Assembly: GCA_015064415.1 (NCBI GenBank) | Contig: SVSG01000001.1 | Span: forward strand, 140,206 to 204,205 | Reading direction: 5' to 3' | Length of the DNA stretch: 64,000 nt | DNA from: Oscillospiraceae bacterium | Lineage (GTDB): Bacteria; Bacillota; Clostridia; Oscillospirales; CAG-272 | In this document: positions 34,351 through 43,498 of the stretch, piece by piece | How the letters are laid out: every line of letters starts with the position of its first letter | Position numbering within the stretch: position 1 is the first letter of the stretch | Position numbers and translations under genes: made by a program | Notes under the pieces: model-generated | Database searches by the model: none | Seen by the model: only the letters and a program-made list of their open reading frames with translations | What the model was told of the DNA's origin: nothing

Positions 34351-34926
34351 TTATTTTGGGCGCCCGTTGTTCTTGACATCTTTGTTTTTTGGGATTAAAA
34401 TATTAGTAAAGTGCCAACCGTAGTTGCCGATGATATAGGCCAGCGCACTCACAAGGATCGCGGGGATCATGATCAGGAAATACACCCACCAGAAGTCATT
34501 GATCTGGGCACCGCTGCCAACACGCTGGGAAAGAATGCCCTGATACATCCCCTGCAGGACCATGGCGATGAACTGCCCCACCGCAGAGACTTGATTTTCC
34601 GCGCCGGTGAACACCTTGCTGAAGATCAGAAGCGCCGCCACGATGTTGATCGCGTTGGCGCAAACGCCAAGCACAAGCCCGCGCCAAAGCCCGCGCGAGG
34701 TGTGGCGGGAGGTTGCCGTGATGCCGTCCTTGGCACCGACCTCCCACATGATGGCGTACTGCAAAAACAGGTAAAACACCACGGAAAAAATGCTGGTGAT
34801 CAAAAGCAGCTTGTTATTGTTCGCATAGCCGCACGCAAACGCAAGGCCGATGCCGAACAGCGAGATGGCAAACTGGTTGAGAAACAGTTTGATGATAATG
34901 TAAGAATATTTTTTAAAAAAAGCCAT
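34351..34926 (-). CDS. Membrane protein of unknown function
   Basis: A 191-residue protein with about five transmembrane helices (near 10-32, 40-62, 83-105, 115-130, 145-168) and a basic tail ending KNKDVKNNGRPK. I do not recognise the family. It has a good ribosome binding site (AAGGAG), its own promoter and its own terminator, so it is a single-gene unit. Confidence 0.7.
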   Translation of the reverse strand: MAFFKKYSYIIIKLFLNQFAISLFGIGLAFACGYANNNKLLLITSIFSVVFYLFLQYAIMWEVGAKDGITATSRHTSRGLWRGLVLGVCANAINIVAALLIFSKVFTGAENQVSAVGQFIAMVLQGMYQGILSQRVGSGAQINDFWWVYFLIMIPAILVSALAYIIGNYGWHFTNILIPKNKDVKNNGRPK

Positions 34927-34955
34927 ATGACACTCCTTGTTACATCTTCCCCCTT

Positions 34956-34984
34956 ATTATAACGAAAATGCCTGTCAAATGCAA
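34956..34984 (-). promoter_or_regulatory. Promoter of the five-helix membrane protein gene
   Basis: TTGCAT (34979-34984), 17 bp, TATAAT (34956-34961) on the minus strand. Confidence 0.75.
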
Positions 34985-35042
34985 CCGTTCCGAAACATTA
35001 TTTACATTTTATCCATGAAATCATATCAGAAAGGAGGCCGCT

Positions 35043-36062
35043 ATGAGCAATCAATACGCCGTAGAGCTGCGGGAAATGCCCTTCCCCGTACAGGATTTTG
35101 CCGCTTATAAAACCGGCATTCAGAACTGTTCCCCCAAAACCGTATCCGAATATTTGTTGGATCTGCGCACCTTTTTGCGCTTCATCGTGGCCAATCGGGA
35201 AGGCATCGATCCCGACAGCGACGAATTTTCCGCCATCGATATCCGCGCGCTGGATCTTGCCTTTTTGGGGTCGATCCGCACCACGGAGATCTACGCTTTT
35301 TTGCAATACACAGGCACCGTCCGCAAAAATCTGTGGGCGGCCAAGGCGCGTAAGCTGGTCTCCATCCGCATGCTTTACCGCTATCTGGTCAACAAAACGC
35401 ATCAGCTGGAAAACAATCCCGCCATCGACATCGAAACGCCCAAGGCGCGCCGCACGTTGCCCAAATTTCTCACCCTGCAGGAGTCACTGACACTGCTGGA
35501 AACCATCCGCGAGGACAAGGACTCCAAAAACGTGGTGCGCGATTACGCCATCGTTACCCTTTTCCTCAACTGCGGCATGCGTGTGTCCGAGCTCGTCGGC
35601 ATCAACATCTCCGATGTGGCCCGCGACCTTTCCACCCTGCGCGTGATGGGCAAGGGCGCAAAGGAACGTATGATCTACTTAAACGAGGCCTGCCAGACGG
35701 CGATCAAGGATTATCTGCCCATCCGCATGGCGGAGGAGGGCGGCCCTGCTGCCAAGCAAAAAGCACTTTTTCTCAGCACGCGGGATCAGCGCATCAGCGT
35801 CAAAACGGTACAGTGGATGGTCTATAAATATCTGGAAATGGCGGGACTTGGCGACCGCAAGCTCTCGGTGCACAAGCTGCGCCACACGGCGGCCACGCTG
35901 ATGTATCAGCAGGGCGGCGTGGACGTACGCGTGCTCAAGGATATTTTAGGTCACGAGCAGCTGAACACCACGCAGATCTATACGCACGTCAGCAGCAGCG
36001 ACATGGAGGAAGCCATGGCACACAATCCCCTTGCCAAGGTCAACAGAAAGGATAAAAAATAA
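35043..36062 (+). CDS. Tyrosine recombinase of the Xer type
   Basis: A 339-residue site-specific recombinase. It has an N-terminal SAM-like core-binding domain (about 15-130) and a C-terminal catalytic domain. The catalytic set is complete: R180 (CGMRVSEL), K207 (GKGAKER), H277 and R280 (HKLRHTAAT), H304 (LGHEQLN), Y313 (IYTHV). The ribosome binding site is AAAGGAGG. Length and motifs fit a XerC/XerD-like chromosome-dimer recombinase rather than a phage integrase. Its stop overlaps the next start (TAATG). The nearby repeat island makes a role in cassette movement conceivable but unproved. Confidence 0.88.
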   Translation: MSNQYAVELREMPFPVQDFAAYKTGIQNCSPKTVSEYLLDLRTFLRFIVANREGIDPDSDEFSAIDIRALDLAFLGSIRTTEIYAFLQYTGTVRKNLWAAKARKLVSIRMLYRYLVNKTHQLENNPAIDIETPKARRTLPKFLTLQESLTLLETIREDKDSKNVVRDYAIVTLFLNCGMRVSELVGINISDVARDLSTLRVMGKGAKERMIYLNEACQTAIKDYLPIRMAEEGGPAAKQKALFLSTRDQRISVKTVQWMVYKYLEMAGLGDRKLSVHKLRHTAATLMYQQGGVDVRVLKDILGHEQLNTTQIYTHVSSSDMEEAMAHNPLAKVNRKDKK

Positions 36063-37099
36063 TGTGCAACATCGCAGGATACGTGGGAGAACGCGACGCC
36101 GCCCCCATTCTGATCGAAATGATCAAAGAACAGGAGGGCTTTAACGGCGGCTTTTACACCGGAATTGCCACCCTGCATGAGGGAAAGATCTATTATGCCA
36201 AGCTCACGGGCGATACCGACCGTTTGCTCGCGCTTACCGAGGCGGCCAAGCTGCCGGGCAGCATCGGCGTGATCCACAGCCGCACGAAATCCGGCGGCGG
36301 TGACGAATGGGCGCATCCCTTTCTCGCCTTCCGTGACGGCGTACCGTTTTGTGCGTACGTTGCCAACGGCAACGCGGGGTGCTACCGCAATCGCCAAGCA
36401 GAATACAACGAGATGAGCCAACAGCTTTTTGAGGAGGGTTATCCCCTGCCCTCACGTATTCAGATTGATCCGCCCGCCTATACTCAATTAAAGGACGGCA
36501 CCTCCGTGCATATGAGCGATGTGATGTGCCAACTGATCGCGCGTCAGCTGAAAAGCGAGGCGGATTATGCCACCGCTATGGCGAATGCTTTTTGCGAGAT
36601 GCCCGGTGAGATCGTGGGGCTCCTGCTCTCGCTTGACACCCCCGACCGTATCACTTATTCCCGCTTCAATATGCCGATGTCCGTGGCATTTGCCGCACAC
36701 GGCGCGTATCTTGCAAGCTCGCCCCTCGCCTTCCCCGCGGATGCCGGCGAGCACAGCATTCTCCCCGCCAATTCGGGCGGCTACGTGCTTTGCGACCGCT
36801 TCACCGCCATCCCGATGAAAACGCCGCCGAAGCCCGTTGCGCCCCTCACCCCGGAAATACGCATCAAGGCCTATCACGCGGTAAAAAAAGCGCTTGAACA
36901 GCAGGAAATGATCTATGCAGACGTCTCCCGCGAGGTAATCAAGCCACTTTTTGAAAGCGACGGCCCCTGCCCCGTGGCAGCGCTCACCTATGAAACGCTG
37001 CTCGCGCTGAAAACCCAAGGCCTGCTCAAGGAGCGCCTCGATACGATAGAAGGTGCCTTCCCCGACCTCACCGCCCCCAAGGTCAAGCTTTGGATCTGA
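36062..37099 (+). CDS. Stand-alone class II glutamine-amidotransferase-like protein
   Basis: A 345-residue protein. It starts MCNIAGYVG, like the Ntn-type glutaminase domain of GlmS, PurF and AsnB (MCGIxG), where Cys2 is the nucleophile; here the third residue is N, not G. HSRTKSGGG matches the HTRWATHG region in position. No SIS, PRTase or synthetase domain follows; the C-terminal 90 residues look helical. It may be a glutaminase-like hydrolase or acylase. It is translationally coupled to the recombinase gene. Confidence 0.7.
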   Translation: MCNIAGYVGERDAAPILIEMIKEQEGFNGGFYTGIATLHEGKIYYAKLTGDTDRLLALTEAAKLPGSIGVIHSRTKSGGGDEWAHPFLAFRDGVPFCAYVANGNAGCYRNRQAEYNEMSQQLFEEGYPLPSRIQIDPPAYTQLKDGTSVHMSDVMCQLIARQLKSEADYATAMANAFCEMPGEIVGLLLSLDTPDRITYSRFNMPMSVAFAAHGAYLASSPLAFPADAGEHSILPANSGGYVLCDRFTAIPMKTPPKPVAPLTPEIRIKAYHAVKKALEQQEMIYADVSREVIKPLFESDGPCPVAALTYETLLALKTQGLLKERLDTIEGAFPDLTAPKVKLWI

Positions 37100-37102
37100 C
37101 AG

Positions 37103-37137
37103 AAAAATCCCCAGCCGCGTTGCGGTTGGGGATTTTT
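37103..37137. terminator. Bidirectional terminator
   Basis: A 16-bp stem (37103-37118 with 37122-37137, one G-U) with A and T runs on either side, between two convergent genes. Confidence 0.92.
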
Positions 37138-37138
37138 C

Positions 37139-38902
37139 TTATTTCACGCGCATTTTTGCGATTTTTTCCTTGTCGGGCGTGACAATGGCGCTCCAGTTGG
37201 TGTGGTAAATGACAAATCCGGGCTTGCCGCCGGGCGCCTTTTTCAGCTGGCGCACGGTGGTATAATCCACCTCGGTCATCGGTGCCCCCTCCGCTGCGGA
37301 AAAAAGTGCCGCAATGGATGCCGCTTCGGTGAAATCCTCTGCGGGCGGCTCTTCCTTGCCCTCCAGCAGCATCACCACGTGAGAGCCGGGCATATTTTTG
37401 GCATGGAACCAAAAATCGCTTCGCTCCGCGATCTTGTGCGTGATATACTCGTTTTGCAGGTTGTTTTTGCCGCACAGCACGCGATAACCGTTCGTGGTGC
37501 GGTATTCGGCATAGCCGGGCGCGCCCTGTTTGCGCGAGCCCATCTGATTTTGCTTGCCGCGCGAGGCGTAGCCCGCGCGATACAGCTCCTCGCGGATCTC
37601 GAGAAGGTCGGTGGGACTCTCTGCGGTATTCAACGCGGTCTGCACGCTTTCCAGGTAGGCAAGCTCCGCTTCCCCTTGCGCGATCTGCTTGGTAAGCTCG
37701 ACCTTTGCGGTCTTGCTCTTGGCGTATTTCTTGAAATAGCGTTGCGCGTTGGCGGCGGGCGTCAGGCGGCTGTCAAGCTCGACCTCCACCTCACCGAACG
37801 TGCCGTCCTCGCGGTAATCGTTATAGTCGATCAGACGCGCGCGCGTCATTCCGCGCTCCAGCTGATAGCAGTTTGCGGTGATCAGATCCCCGGCACGCTT
37901 GTATTCCGCGCCCCGCTCACACGCGGCAAGCTCGCCGCGCTGCAGCTCCAATTTGTGCAAAATACGGTTTCGCGCGTTGGTAAGCAGGCGCAACACGTCC
38001 GCCGCGCGTTGCTTCACGCGCGCTTCCTTATCTCTGCCTCCAAACCACTCGTCAAGCAATGCGGATGGGCTTTCGAAGCTTCGGCGGTGTTCGTATTGAT
38101 AAAGCGTAGTGAAGGAATACTCCACGGGCTTTCCCATATCGTCATACCCGATACAAGGAATGCTTTCGTTCATTTCAAGGAAGGCGTAAATTCCGCTGAA
38201 AAGGTCAAATACGTGCTGTTTTTCCGACTTGCTCAGCGCGGCTACGCTTTTTTCGACACACGTTCCCGCCATTTCCCTTGCCACCACCGCGCTGACCCCC
38301 AAAAAGGTCTTGGTGATCCATTTTTCCACGGGGAGATCACCCGCCTCGGTCATCAGCTCCCAAAATCTTGCCGCAGGACATTCGCGCGGATCGATTTTAC
38401 TTTGCGCAGGCGGCATCTCGTAACGCATTCCGGGCAACACCTGACGCTTCGAGCTGGTGGTGAAATCCACAGGACGCAACACAGCCAACACCTTCTCCTC
38501 ACCGTCGGTAAAGATCAGGTTGCTGTACTTCCCCATTACCTCGATGACAAGGCGGCGCGTGCAAAGATACCCCATTTCATCCCGCGTCTCAAACTCCAGT
38601 ACAAGCACGCGCTCAAAGCCGATCTGGCGCACGTCCGTGAGCTTTCCGCCCGACAGATGCTTACGCAACAGCACACAGAACTGCGGCGGATTTTGCGGGT
38701 TTTCGTACGGAATCTGAGTAAAGCCCACGCGCGGATTCGACGAGCCCGCGTTGATCAGCAATCTGCCACCCCCTTCGAAGGTGCGCATTTGCAGAATGAC
38801 AGTGTCCTTTTCGGGCTGGTACACCTTTTCCACGCGACCGCCCAGTGCAATGTTTTTGATCTCAGCGGCAACGGCCGCCAAAAAGCCCGCATCAAAGGCC
38901 AT
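37139..38902 (-). CDS. rqcH: Ribosome quality control protein RqcH (NFACT family)
   Basis: RqcH binds stalled 50S subunits and adds alanine tails to the nascent chain. The 587-residue protein has NFACT-N (1-about 190), a helical coiled-coil middle, and the C-terminal NFACT-R domain (GYRVLCGKNNLQNEYIT, then DFWFHAKNMPGSHVV). The functional pair known as D97-R98 in Bacillus subtilis reads E97-R98 here (GFERVL). It was formerly annotated as a fibronectin-binding protein. It is alone in its unit; AAGGGAG precedes the ATG. Confidence 0.93.
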   Translation of the reverse strand: MAFDAGFLAAVAAEIKNIALGGRVEKVYQPEKDTVILQMRTFEGGGRLLINAGSSNPRVGFTQIPYENPQNPPQFCVLLRKHLSGGKLTDVRQIGFERVLVLEFETRDEMGYLCTRRLVIEVMGKYSNLIFTDGEEKVLAVLRPVDFTTSSKRQVLPGMRYEMPPAQSKIDPRECPAARFWELMTEAGDLPVEKWITKTFLGVSAVVAREMAGTCVEKSVAALSKSEKQHVFDLFSGIYAFLEMNESIPCIGYDDMGKPVEYSFTTLYQYEHRRSFESPSALLDEWFGGRDKEARVKQRAADVLRLLTNARNRILHKLELQRGELAACERGAEYKRAGDLITANCYQLERGMTRARLIDYNDYREDGTFGEVEVELDSRLTPAANAQRYFKKYAKSKTAKVELTKQIAQGEAELAYLESVQTALNTAESPTDLLEIREELYRAGYASRGKQNQMGSRKQGAPGYAEYRTTNGYRVLCGKNNLQNEYITHKIAERSDFWFHAKNMPGSHVVMLLEGKEEPPAEDFTEAASIAALFSAAEGAPMTEVDYTTVRQLKKAPGGKPGFVIYHTNWSAIVTPDKEKIAKMRVK

Positions 38903-38933
38903 TTTGCACTCTCCCTTCCCAAAAAATCACAAC

Positions 38934-38957
38934 AAAGGGGCGCGTCGCGCCCCTTTT
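38934..38957 (-). terminator. Terminator after the HAD gene
   Basis: AAAGGGGCGCG pairs with CGCGCCCCTTT; T-rich sequence follows on the minus strand. Confidence 0.7.
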
Positions 38958-38970
38958 GCGGAAATATGTG

Positions 38971-39792
38971 TTAGCCAAACATGATCTGATCCACGTTATC
39001 CAGCGAATCAAACACGTAATCGGGCTTATCCGCCTCGGCGGCGGCATCCACGTCCTCGGCGGTGGTCTCACCGGAGAGCACCAGCGTAGCGGTCACGCCG
39101 TGACGCTTGCCCACAGCGATATCGGTGTAAAGACGGTCACCGAAGATGCACATTTCGCTGCAATCAAAACCGGTGGCCTCGCAGATCATCTCAATAGTCT
39201 CCTTATAGGGCTTACCGAAATAGGTGGGTACCTTGCCCGTGGAGGCGGTCACAAAGGCCGCGATTGCACCGCTGTCCGGGATGAAGCCGGTCTCGGTGGG
39301 GCAGTTGAAGTCGGGGTGAGTGGAAAGATACTCAGCGCCGTTGCGCACCATGCGGCAGGCGTTGTCCATCTTCTCATAGGTCAGCGTGGTGTCAAAGCTG
39401 GTCACCACGATATCGGCAGTCTCCTCCTTGCCCGTAAGCATCGGGATGCCGTTCTCGCGGAAATTCTCCACCAGCTCGTCCGTGCCGACAAGGTAAACGC
39501 TCTTCCCCGCGCGGTGACGCTTCAGAAATTCGATCGTCACGTCACCGGAGGTCATGATCTCCTCCTTTGTGGGAGAAAAGCCAAGCTTGGTCAGCTTATT
39601 GACATAGAAATCGGTGGTGTGAGAGGCGTTGTTGGTGAAAAACAGCACCTTTTTGCCTGCGGCGCGCAGGTTGTTGATGAAGCGGATCGCAAACGGAAAT
39701 ACCTGATAGCCAAGGTAGATCGTGCCGTCCATGTCAAAAATATAGAGCTTCTTTTCGGAAAGTGCTGCGGTATCGGGATTCTTGAAATTCAT
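38971..39792 (-). CDS. HAD-superfamily phosphatase, NagD/type IIA
   Basis: A 273-residue hydrolase; start ATG 39792 after GCGAGGA. Motif I is DMDGTIYLG (nucleophile and acid Asp), motif II FFTNNAS, motif III lysine in GKPYKE, motif IV FGDRLYTDI. The C2 cap places it with NagD/p-nitrophenyl phosphatase-like enzymes. The substrate is unknown, probably a sugar or nucleotide phosphate. Its promoter overlaps that of the divergent pantothenate kinase gene. Confidence 0.9.
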   Translation of the reverse strand: MNFKNPDTAALSEKKLYIFDMDGTIYLGYQVFPFAIRFINNLRAAGKKVLFFTNNASHTTDFYVNKLTKLGFSPTKEEIMTSGDVTIEFLKRHRAGKSVYLVGTDELVENFRENGIPMLTGKEETADIVVTSFDTTLTYEKMDNACRMVRNGAEYLSTHPDFNCPTETGFIPDSGAIAAFVTASTGKVPTYFGKPYKETIEMICEATGFDCSEMCIFGDRLYTDIAVGKRHGVTATLVLSGETTAEDVDAAAEADKPDYVFDSLDNVDQIMFG

Positions 39793-39825
39793 AAATCGTC
39801 CTCGCTTTACATAATTTACTACATA

Positions 39826-39854
39826 AGTATAACACACTCTTGATTTTTTTGCAA
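39826..39854 (-). promoter_or_regulatory. Promoter of the HAD gene
   Basis: TTGCAA (39849-39854), 17 bp, TATACT (39826-39831) on the minus strand. The -35 box lies inside the spacer of the divergent promoter. Confidence 0.8.
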
Positions 39855-39868
39855 GGTTATAGTATAAT
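39840..39868 (+). promoter_or_regulatory. Promoter of the pantothenate kinase gene
   Basis: TTGATT (39840-39845), 17 bp, TATAAT (39863-39868) on the plus strand, overlapping the divergent HAD promoter. Confidence 0.8.
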
Positions 39869-39905
39869 TAATTAAAGATTTTTTTATTCCGGAGGAAAAA
39901 GCATC

Positions 39906-40754
39906 ATGGGAAAAACCGTTTTGGGCATCGACGTGGGTGGCAGCACCACCAAGATCGTGGGCTTTCGTGAGGAAAACGGAAAGCAAGTGCTGATCGCACC
40001 GCAACACGTGCGCGCCACCGATCCCCTGACCTCGATCTACGGTGCCTTTGGCAAATTCACCATGCAAAACGGGCTTGCGCTTTCCGATATTGAGCGCGTG
40101 ATGATGACGGGCGCGGGCTCTGCCTTTGCCGACCGTCCGCTTTACGAGGGGCTGGATTGCCGCAACGTTCCCGAATTTACCAGCGTGGGGCTTGGCGGGC
40201 TTTATCTTTCCGGCCTTGATGAGGCCATTGTTGTCAGTATGGGCACGGGCACGGCACTGGTGCACGCCAAAAAGACGGAAAACGGCACGGATATCAACTA
40301 TCTCGGCGGCACGGGCGTAGGCGGCGGTACGCTGATCGGTCTTTCGCAAAAAATGATCGGCGTGGACACCGTGGAACACATCGAGCAGCTTTGCGAGGGC
40401 GGCGATCTTTCCAATATCGACCTGCGCATCAGCGATATTTCCACCAACAATGCCTATAAAGAAATGGCCTATGATATGACGGCCTCCAATTTTGGCAAGG
40501 TCAGCGACCTCGCCACCAAAAACGATATCGCGCTCGGCATCACCAACATGGTGGCCGAAACGATCGGCATGCTTTGCGTTTTCGCCGCCAGAAGCCACAA
40601 GCTGGATCGCGTGGTGCTGACGGGCAATCTCACAACGCTCTCCCCCATCCGCGCAGTATTCGGCACGATGGAAAAGCTGTTCGGCGTTCATTTCATGATC
40701 CCGGAAAACGCGCAATACAGCACCGTGATCGGTGCGGCACTTTGTAACCTCTGA
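39906..40754 (+). CDS. coaW: Type II pantothenate kinase
   Basis: Catalyses the first step of coenzyme A synthesis. The 282-residue ASKHA-fold protein starts with the phosphate motif GIDVGGSTTKIVGF and has SMGTGTALV and GGTGVGGGTLIGL, as in the Staphylococcus type II enzyme and eukaryotic PanK. Type II kinases escape CoA feedback inhibition in Staphylococcus. The ribosome binding site is GGAGG. No other CoA genes are nearby. Confidence 0.9.
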   Translation: MGKTVLGIDVGGSTTKIVGFREENGKQVLIAPQHVRATDPLTSIYGAFGKFTMQNGLALSDIERVMMTGAGSAFADRPLYEGLDCRNVPEFTSVGLGGLYLSGLDEAIVVSMGTGTALVHAKKTENGTDINYLGGTGVGGGTLIGLSQKMIGVDTVEHIEQLCEGGDLSNIDLRISDISTNNAYKEMAYDMTASNFGKVSDLATKNDIALGITNMVAETIGMLCVFAARSHKLDRVVLTGNLTTLSPIRAVFGTMEKLFGVHFMIPENAQYSTVIGAALCNL

Positions 40755-40764
40755 TCCCTTTTGC

Positions 40765-40800
40765 AAAAAGCGCACGCGGATTTCTCCGCGTGCGCTTTTT
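40765..40800. terminator. Bidirectional terminator
   Basis: A 16-bp perfect stem (40765-40780 with 40785-40800), TTTC loop, five As and five Ts at the ends; between the convergent coaW and lipoprotein genes. Confidence 0.93.
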
Positions 40801-40815
40801 ATATGGATCTGTTAT

Positions 40816-43278
40816 TTATCTGGGAAAGGGGGCCTTGACCACGTTGCAGTCATTGTAGGCAATGGGCTCCCAGGTCATGGCGTCCACGGGATTGTCATAA
40901 TCCGGGCCGTCAGCGCGCAACCAGATCATGGTAAAGCATCCGTCCATTTCCTGCGAATTGTTCCAGCCGCCCGCCGTGTAAAGATATTGCACGGTGGAAA
41001 TGTTGTAGATCAGATGCTGGTCTACCTCAAAGCACCATCTGGACTGCGTATCCTTGTTGCCGCGCAGATAGTTCCAAGCAGCGGAGGCGTTGTGCGGCCA
41101 CCACACAGCCGTAGGAGAAACAAGATCGTAGAACTCGATCTCGCAGCCAAGGTTACCGTGATGCGCCACGGAAACCATCTCCGCCTTCAGATAATCGCCG
41201 TACATGGCGCACATCCAGCGGCTCTGCCAACGGTTGGCGTCACCCGTCCAGATCTGCGTAACGGGCTCGGCGTTCGGCGCATCGGCATTCGAAAGCGCGA
41301 ATCGCAACACCGTATTGGTATCATTGTCGGTATAACTCATGCGAGGATTGAGGTCATCCCAGGTGGTCAGCACCTCGATTTCCAGATTGGCAAGATAATA
41401 CTTCTGACCGGTGTGCACCTTGATAAACTTGAAGCCGCTTGCGGCGTCGCTTTGGAAATTTTGGATGATGCCCTGATCAAAATATGCAACACCGCCCAGA
41501 TGATAAGCGCCTGCCTTGCTGGGGTAATTGCCGAGCAAATAGTCGATCTTGAGCTGATTGCCCTTGGAGGTGTTCTTCAACCACTCCAGCATCTTCTCAA
41601 ACGCGATATAGTGGTCGCCGTGCGCGTGCGTGACTACCCATGCCGCAATGCGGACGGGCTTGGAGGCGCTGGGGGCCTGGCCCCAGATCTTCTCATGCAT
41701 GCTCGACAGCGTATTCCAAAGCTGCTGATGCTCGGTGCCGTTCTGATTGACGGTGCCGCTGTCAAATACGACGAAGCTGCCGTCCTCCAGCGTTACGATG
41801 TGCATCAGACCAACGGCCGAATTGTAAAGCGGCATGGTGGAAACTGCGGAATCGGTCACCTTGGTGTACGTGGGCTTGCTCAACAGCTTTCTCTCGGGGA
41901 AGGTGACGTACTCGTGCTCCACGGGGGAGGACACGATGCGGAAGCAGGCGTCAAAATCATAAAAATCCTTGTCGCCGGTCTTGGTCTTGGAGTAATAATT
42001 ATCGTACGCGCCAAACTCGTCCTTGTGCTTGAAGGCGTTGTAAGCGACGTAAAGAGAGTGCTTCTTTTCATTGTTGACGAAGGTGGTGAAAAGACTGTCC
42101 TCGATCTCATTCTCCATCAGAACGGTATAGCCGTTGTCCAGAAGCGTATCGCAATATTCGCGGTAGGAGGTGGCATTGACGCCGCTTCCCGTATAAACGA
42201 ACTGCAAGGAGTTATCGGCGGCATCCATGGTATTGTAAAGCTCGATGCCCTCCCCTTCGGGCTTGGGGAAATCCATCATCCAGTTCTCATTGCCGATACC
42301 CTTGAGGCAAAAGCCCTCGGGGAAAACGATCTTGATCGTGCCGTCCGCATCCGTTACGGTCGCTTCGGTCAAAAGATCGACGTACGTATTGCCGCCCTGG
42401 ATCAGCGACGCAATGCTCCAGGAGGTCACCTGCAATTTGTTGCCATCCAGGGAAATGATCCACTCGTCGGCGCCGAGCGTGGAAAGCAGTGCGGCATTCT
42501 CGGGGCGATCCACGATGCCGATCAGTACTTCCTTTTCAAACTTCTCGGTATCCTTCTTCGCGGGGAACTTTTTGGCGGCGATCTTGGTGATGCTCTTCAG
42601 CTTTTCCGAAATCAACTCTACCGCCTCCGCCTCGTAATCGCGGTAATTGCCCGTCAGACCGGAATAGTCGGGGCACGCCTTGTCGGTTTTGATGCCGGCG
42701 GGATAGATATGGGTATAAATACCGCCGTTGACGGAATCCGCCAGCACAACGCTCTCCAGCTCATCCGAGATCACGGATTCGTTCACGGAAAGCACGGCAG
42801 AGCTGCCATCCCCCGTCAGATACTTGTCGGTAAAATACTGCAGCGCGTGCAACGTGAGCAGATTGGTGGTACCCGCGATCACGATCTTGTTGTTGATCAC
42901 ACGGATGGTAAAGCCGTCACCCTCCAGCTCCTCGTAGGCCTGCGTACTCTCTGCGCGGTCGGTCTTGCCGATCAGGATTTCGGGCTCGGCCTGCTTATTT
43001 TTGGCGCGATCCTGCGATTGCGCATGGAAGGCCTTTCCCGTCACCTTTTTCAAGGTGTTGGAAAACTCCACCATTCTCTGCTTAAAGACGGTGGAATAGG
43101 ATGCACCGGAAAGCGAGTCGCCGTAGATCACACCGTAACCGGTGATGTCCACGTCAACAACTTCCTTGCTGAGCTTCACGTTCCCGTCCGTCTCATCCGA
43201 GCAGGAAGCGAACACAACGGCACAGCTGCACAGCATCAAAAGGGCCAGCAACAGCGCAAGAATTCTCGTTTTCATCAT
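40816..43278 (-). CDS. Secreted metallo-beta-lactamase-fold lipoprotein, copy A
   Basis: An 820-residue exported protein. The signal peptide ends in a lipobox (VFASC, Cys26), so it is probably a lipoprotein. Residues about 38-310 hold two related modules with the pattern ILIGKTDRAEST / VLIGIVDRPENA, then an inner-strand repeat; similar modules occur in carbohydrate-active proteins. The C-terminal 350 residues form a metallo-beta-lactamase domain with THAHGDHY, IWTGDAN and VAHHGN. The last motif is ComEC-like, which suggests a phosphodiester or similar substrate. It has its own promoter. It is paralogous to the gene upstream. Confidence 0.82.
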   Translation of the reverse strand: MMKTRILALLLALLMLCSCAVVFASCSDETDGNVKLSKEVVDVDITGYGVIYGDSLSGASYSTVFKQRMVEFSNTLKKVTGKAFHAQSQDRAKNKQAEPEILIGKTDRAESTQAYEELEGDGFTIRVINNKIVIAGTTNLLTLHALQYFTDKYLTGDGSSAVLSVNESVISDELESVVLADSVNGGIYTHIYPAGIKTDKACPDYSGLTGNYRDYEAEAVELISEKLKSITKIAAKKFPAKKDTEKFEKEVLIGIVDRPENAALLSTLGADEWIISLDGNKLQVTSWSIASLIQGGNTYVDLLTEATVTDADGTIKIVFPEGFCLKGIGNENWMMDFPKPEGEGIELYNTMDAADNSLQFVYTGSGVNATSYREYCDTLLDNGYTVLMENEIEDSLFTTFVNNEKKHSLYVAYNAFKHKDEFGAYDNYYSKTKTGDKDFYDFDACFRIVSSPVEHEYVTFPERKLLSKPTYTKVTDSAVSTMPLYNSAVGLMHIVTLEDGSFVVFDSGTVNQNGTEHQQLWNTLSSMHEKIWGQAPSASKPVRIAAWVVTHAHGDHYIAFEKMLEWLKNTSKGNQLKIDYLLGNYPSKAGAYHLGGVAYFDQGIIQNFQSDAASGFKFIKVHTGQKYYLANLEIEVLTTWDDLNPRMSYTDNDTNTVLRFALSNADAPNAEPVTQIWTGDANRWQSRWMCAMYGDYLKAEMVSVAHHGNLGCEIEFYDLVSPTAVWWPHNASAAWNYLRGNKDTQSRWCFEVDQHLIYNISTVQYLYTAGGWNNSQEMDGCFTMIWLRADGPDYDNPVDAMTWEPIAYNDCNVVKAPFPR

Positions 43279-43315
43279 ATAGCGTTCTCCTTTACACTAA
43301 AATAATGGATAATTT

Positions 43316-43344
43316 ATTATAACATTTTTTAAACGGCTTTTCAA
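43316..43344 (-). promoter_or_regulatory. Promoter of lipoprotein copy A
   Basis: TTGAAA (43339-43344), 17 bp, TATAAT (43316-43321) on the minus strand. Confidence 0.85.
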
Positions 43345-43461
43345 GCAAGAGCGCAAAGGTTTCCCCCGCCTTTTGCAAAATTCATCCGTTTACACAAAAG
43401 CTTGCATGTTTTTTCCGCAAATCTCACAAAGCAAGCGTTGAAAATTCCACTTTCCGTAGAC

Positions 43462-43493
43462 AAAAAAGCAGCAGGAAAACCTGCTGCTTTTTT
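43462..43493 (-). terminator. Intrinsic terminator after lipoprotein copy B
   Basis: A 14-bp perfect stem (43462-43475 with 43480-43493), AAAA loop, T-run on the minus strand. Confidence 0.93.
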
Positions 43494-43498
43494 GTGAT

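Noticed and set aside
35043..36062. Phage or integrative-element integrase
   Set aside because: No phage or conjugation genes, no flanking tRNA or attachment repeats; the size and motifs fit Xer-type recombinases.
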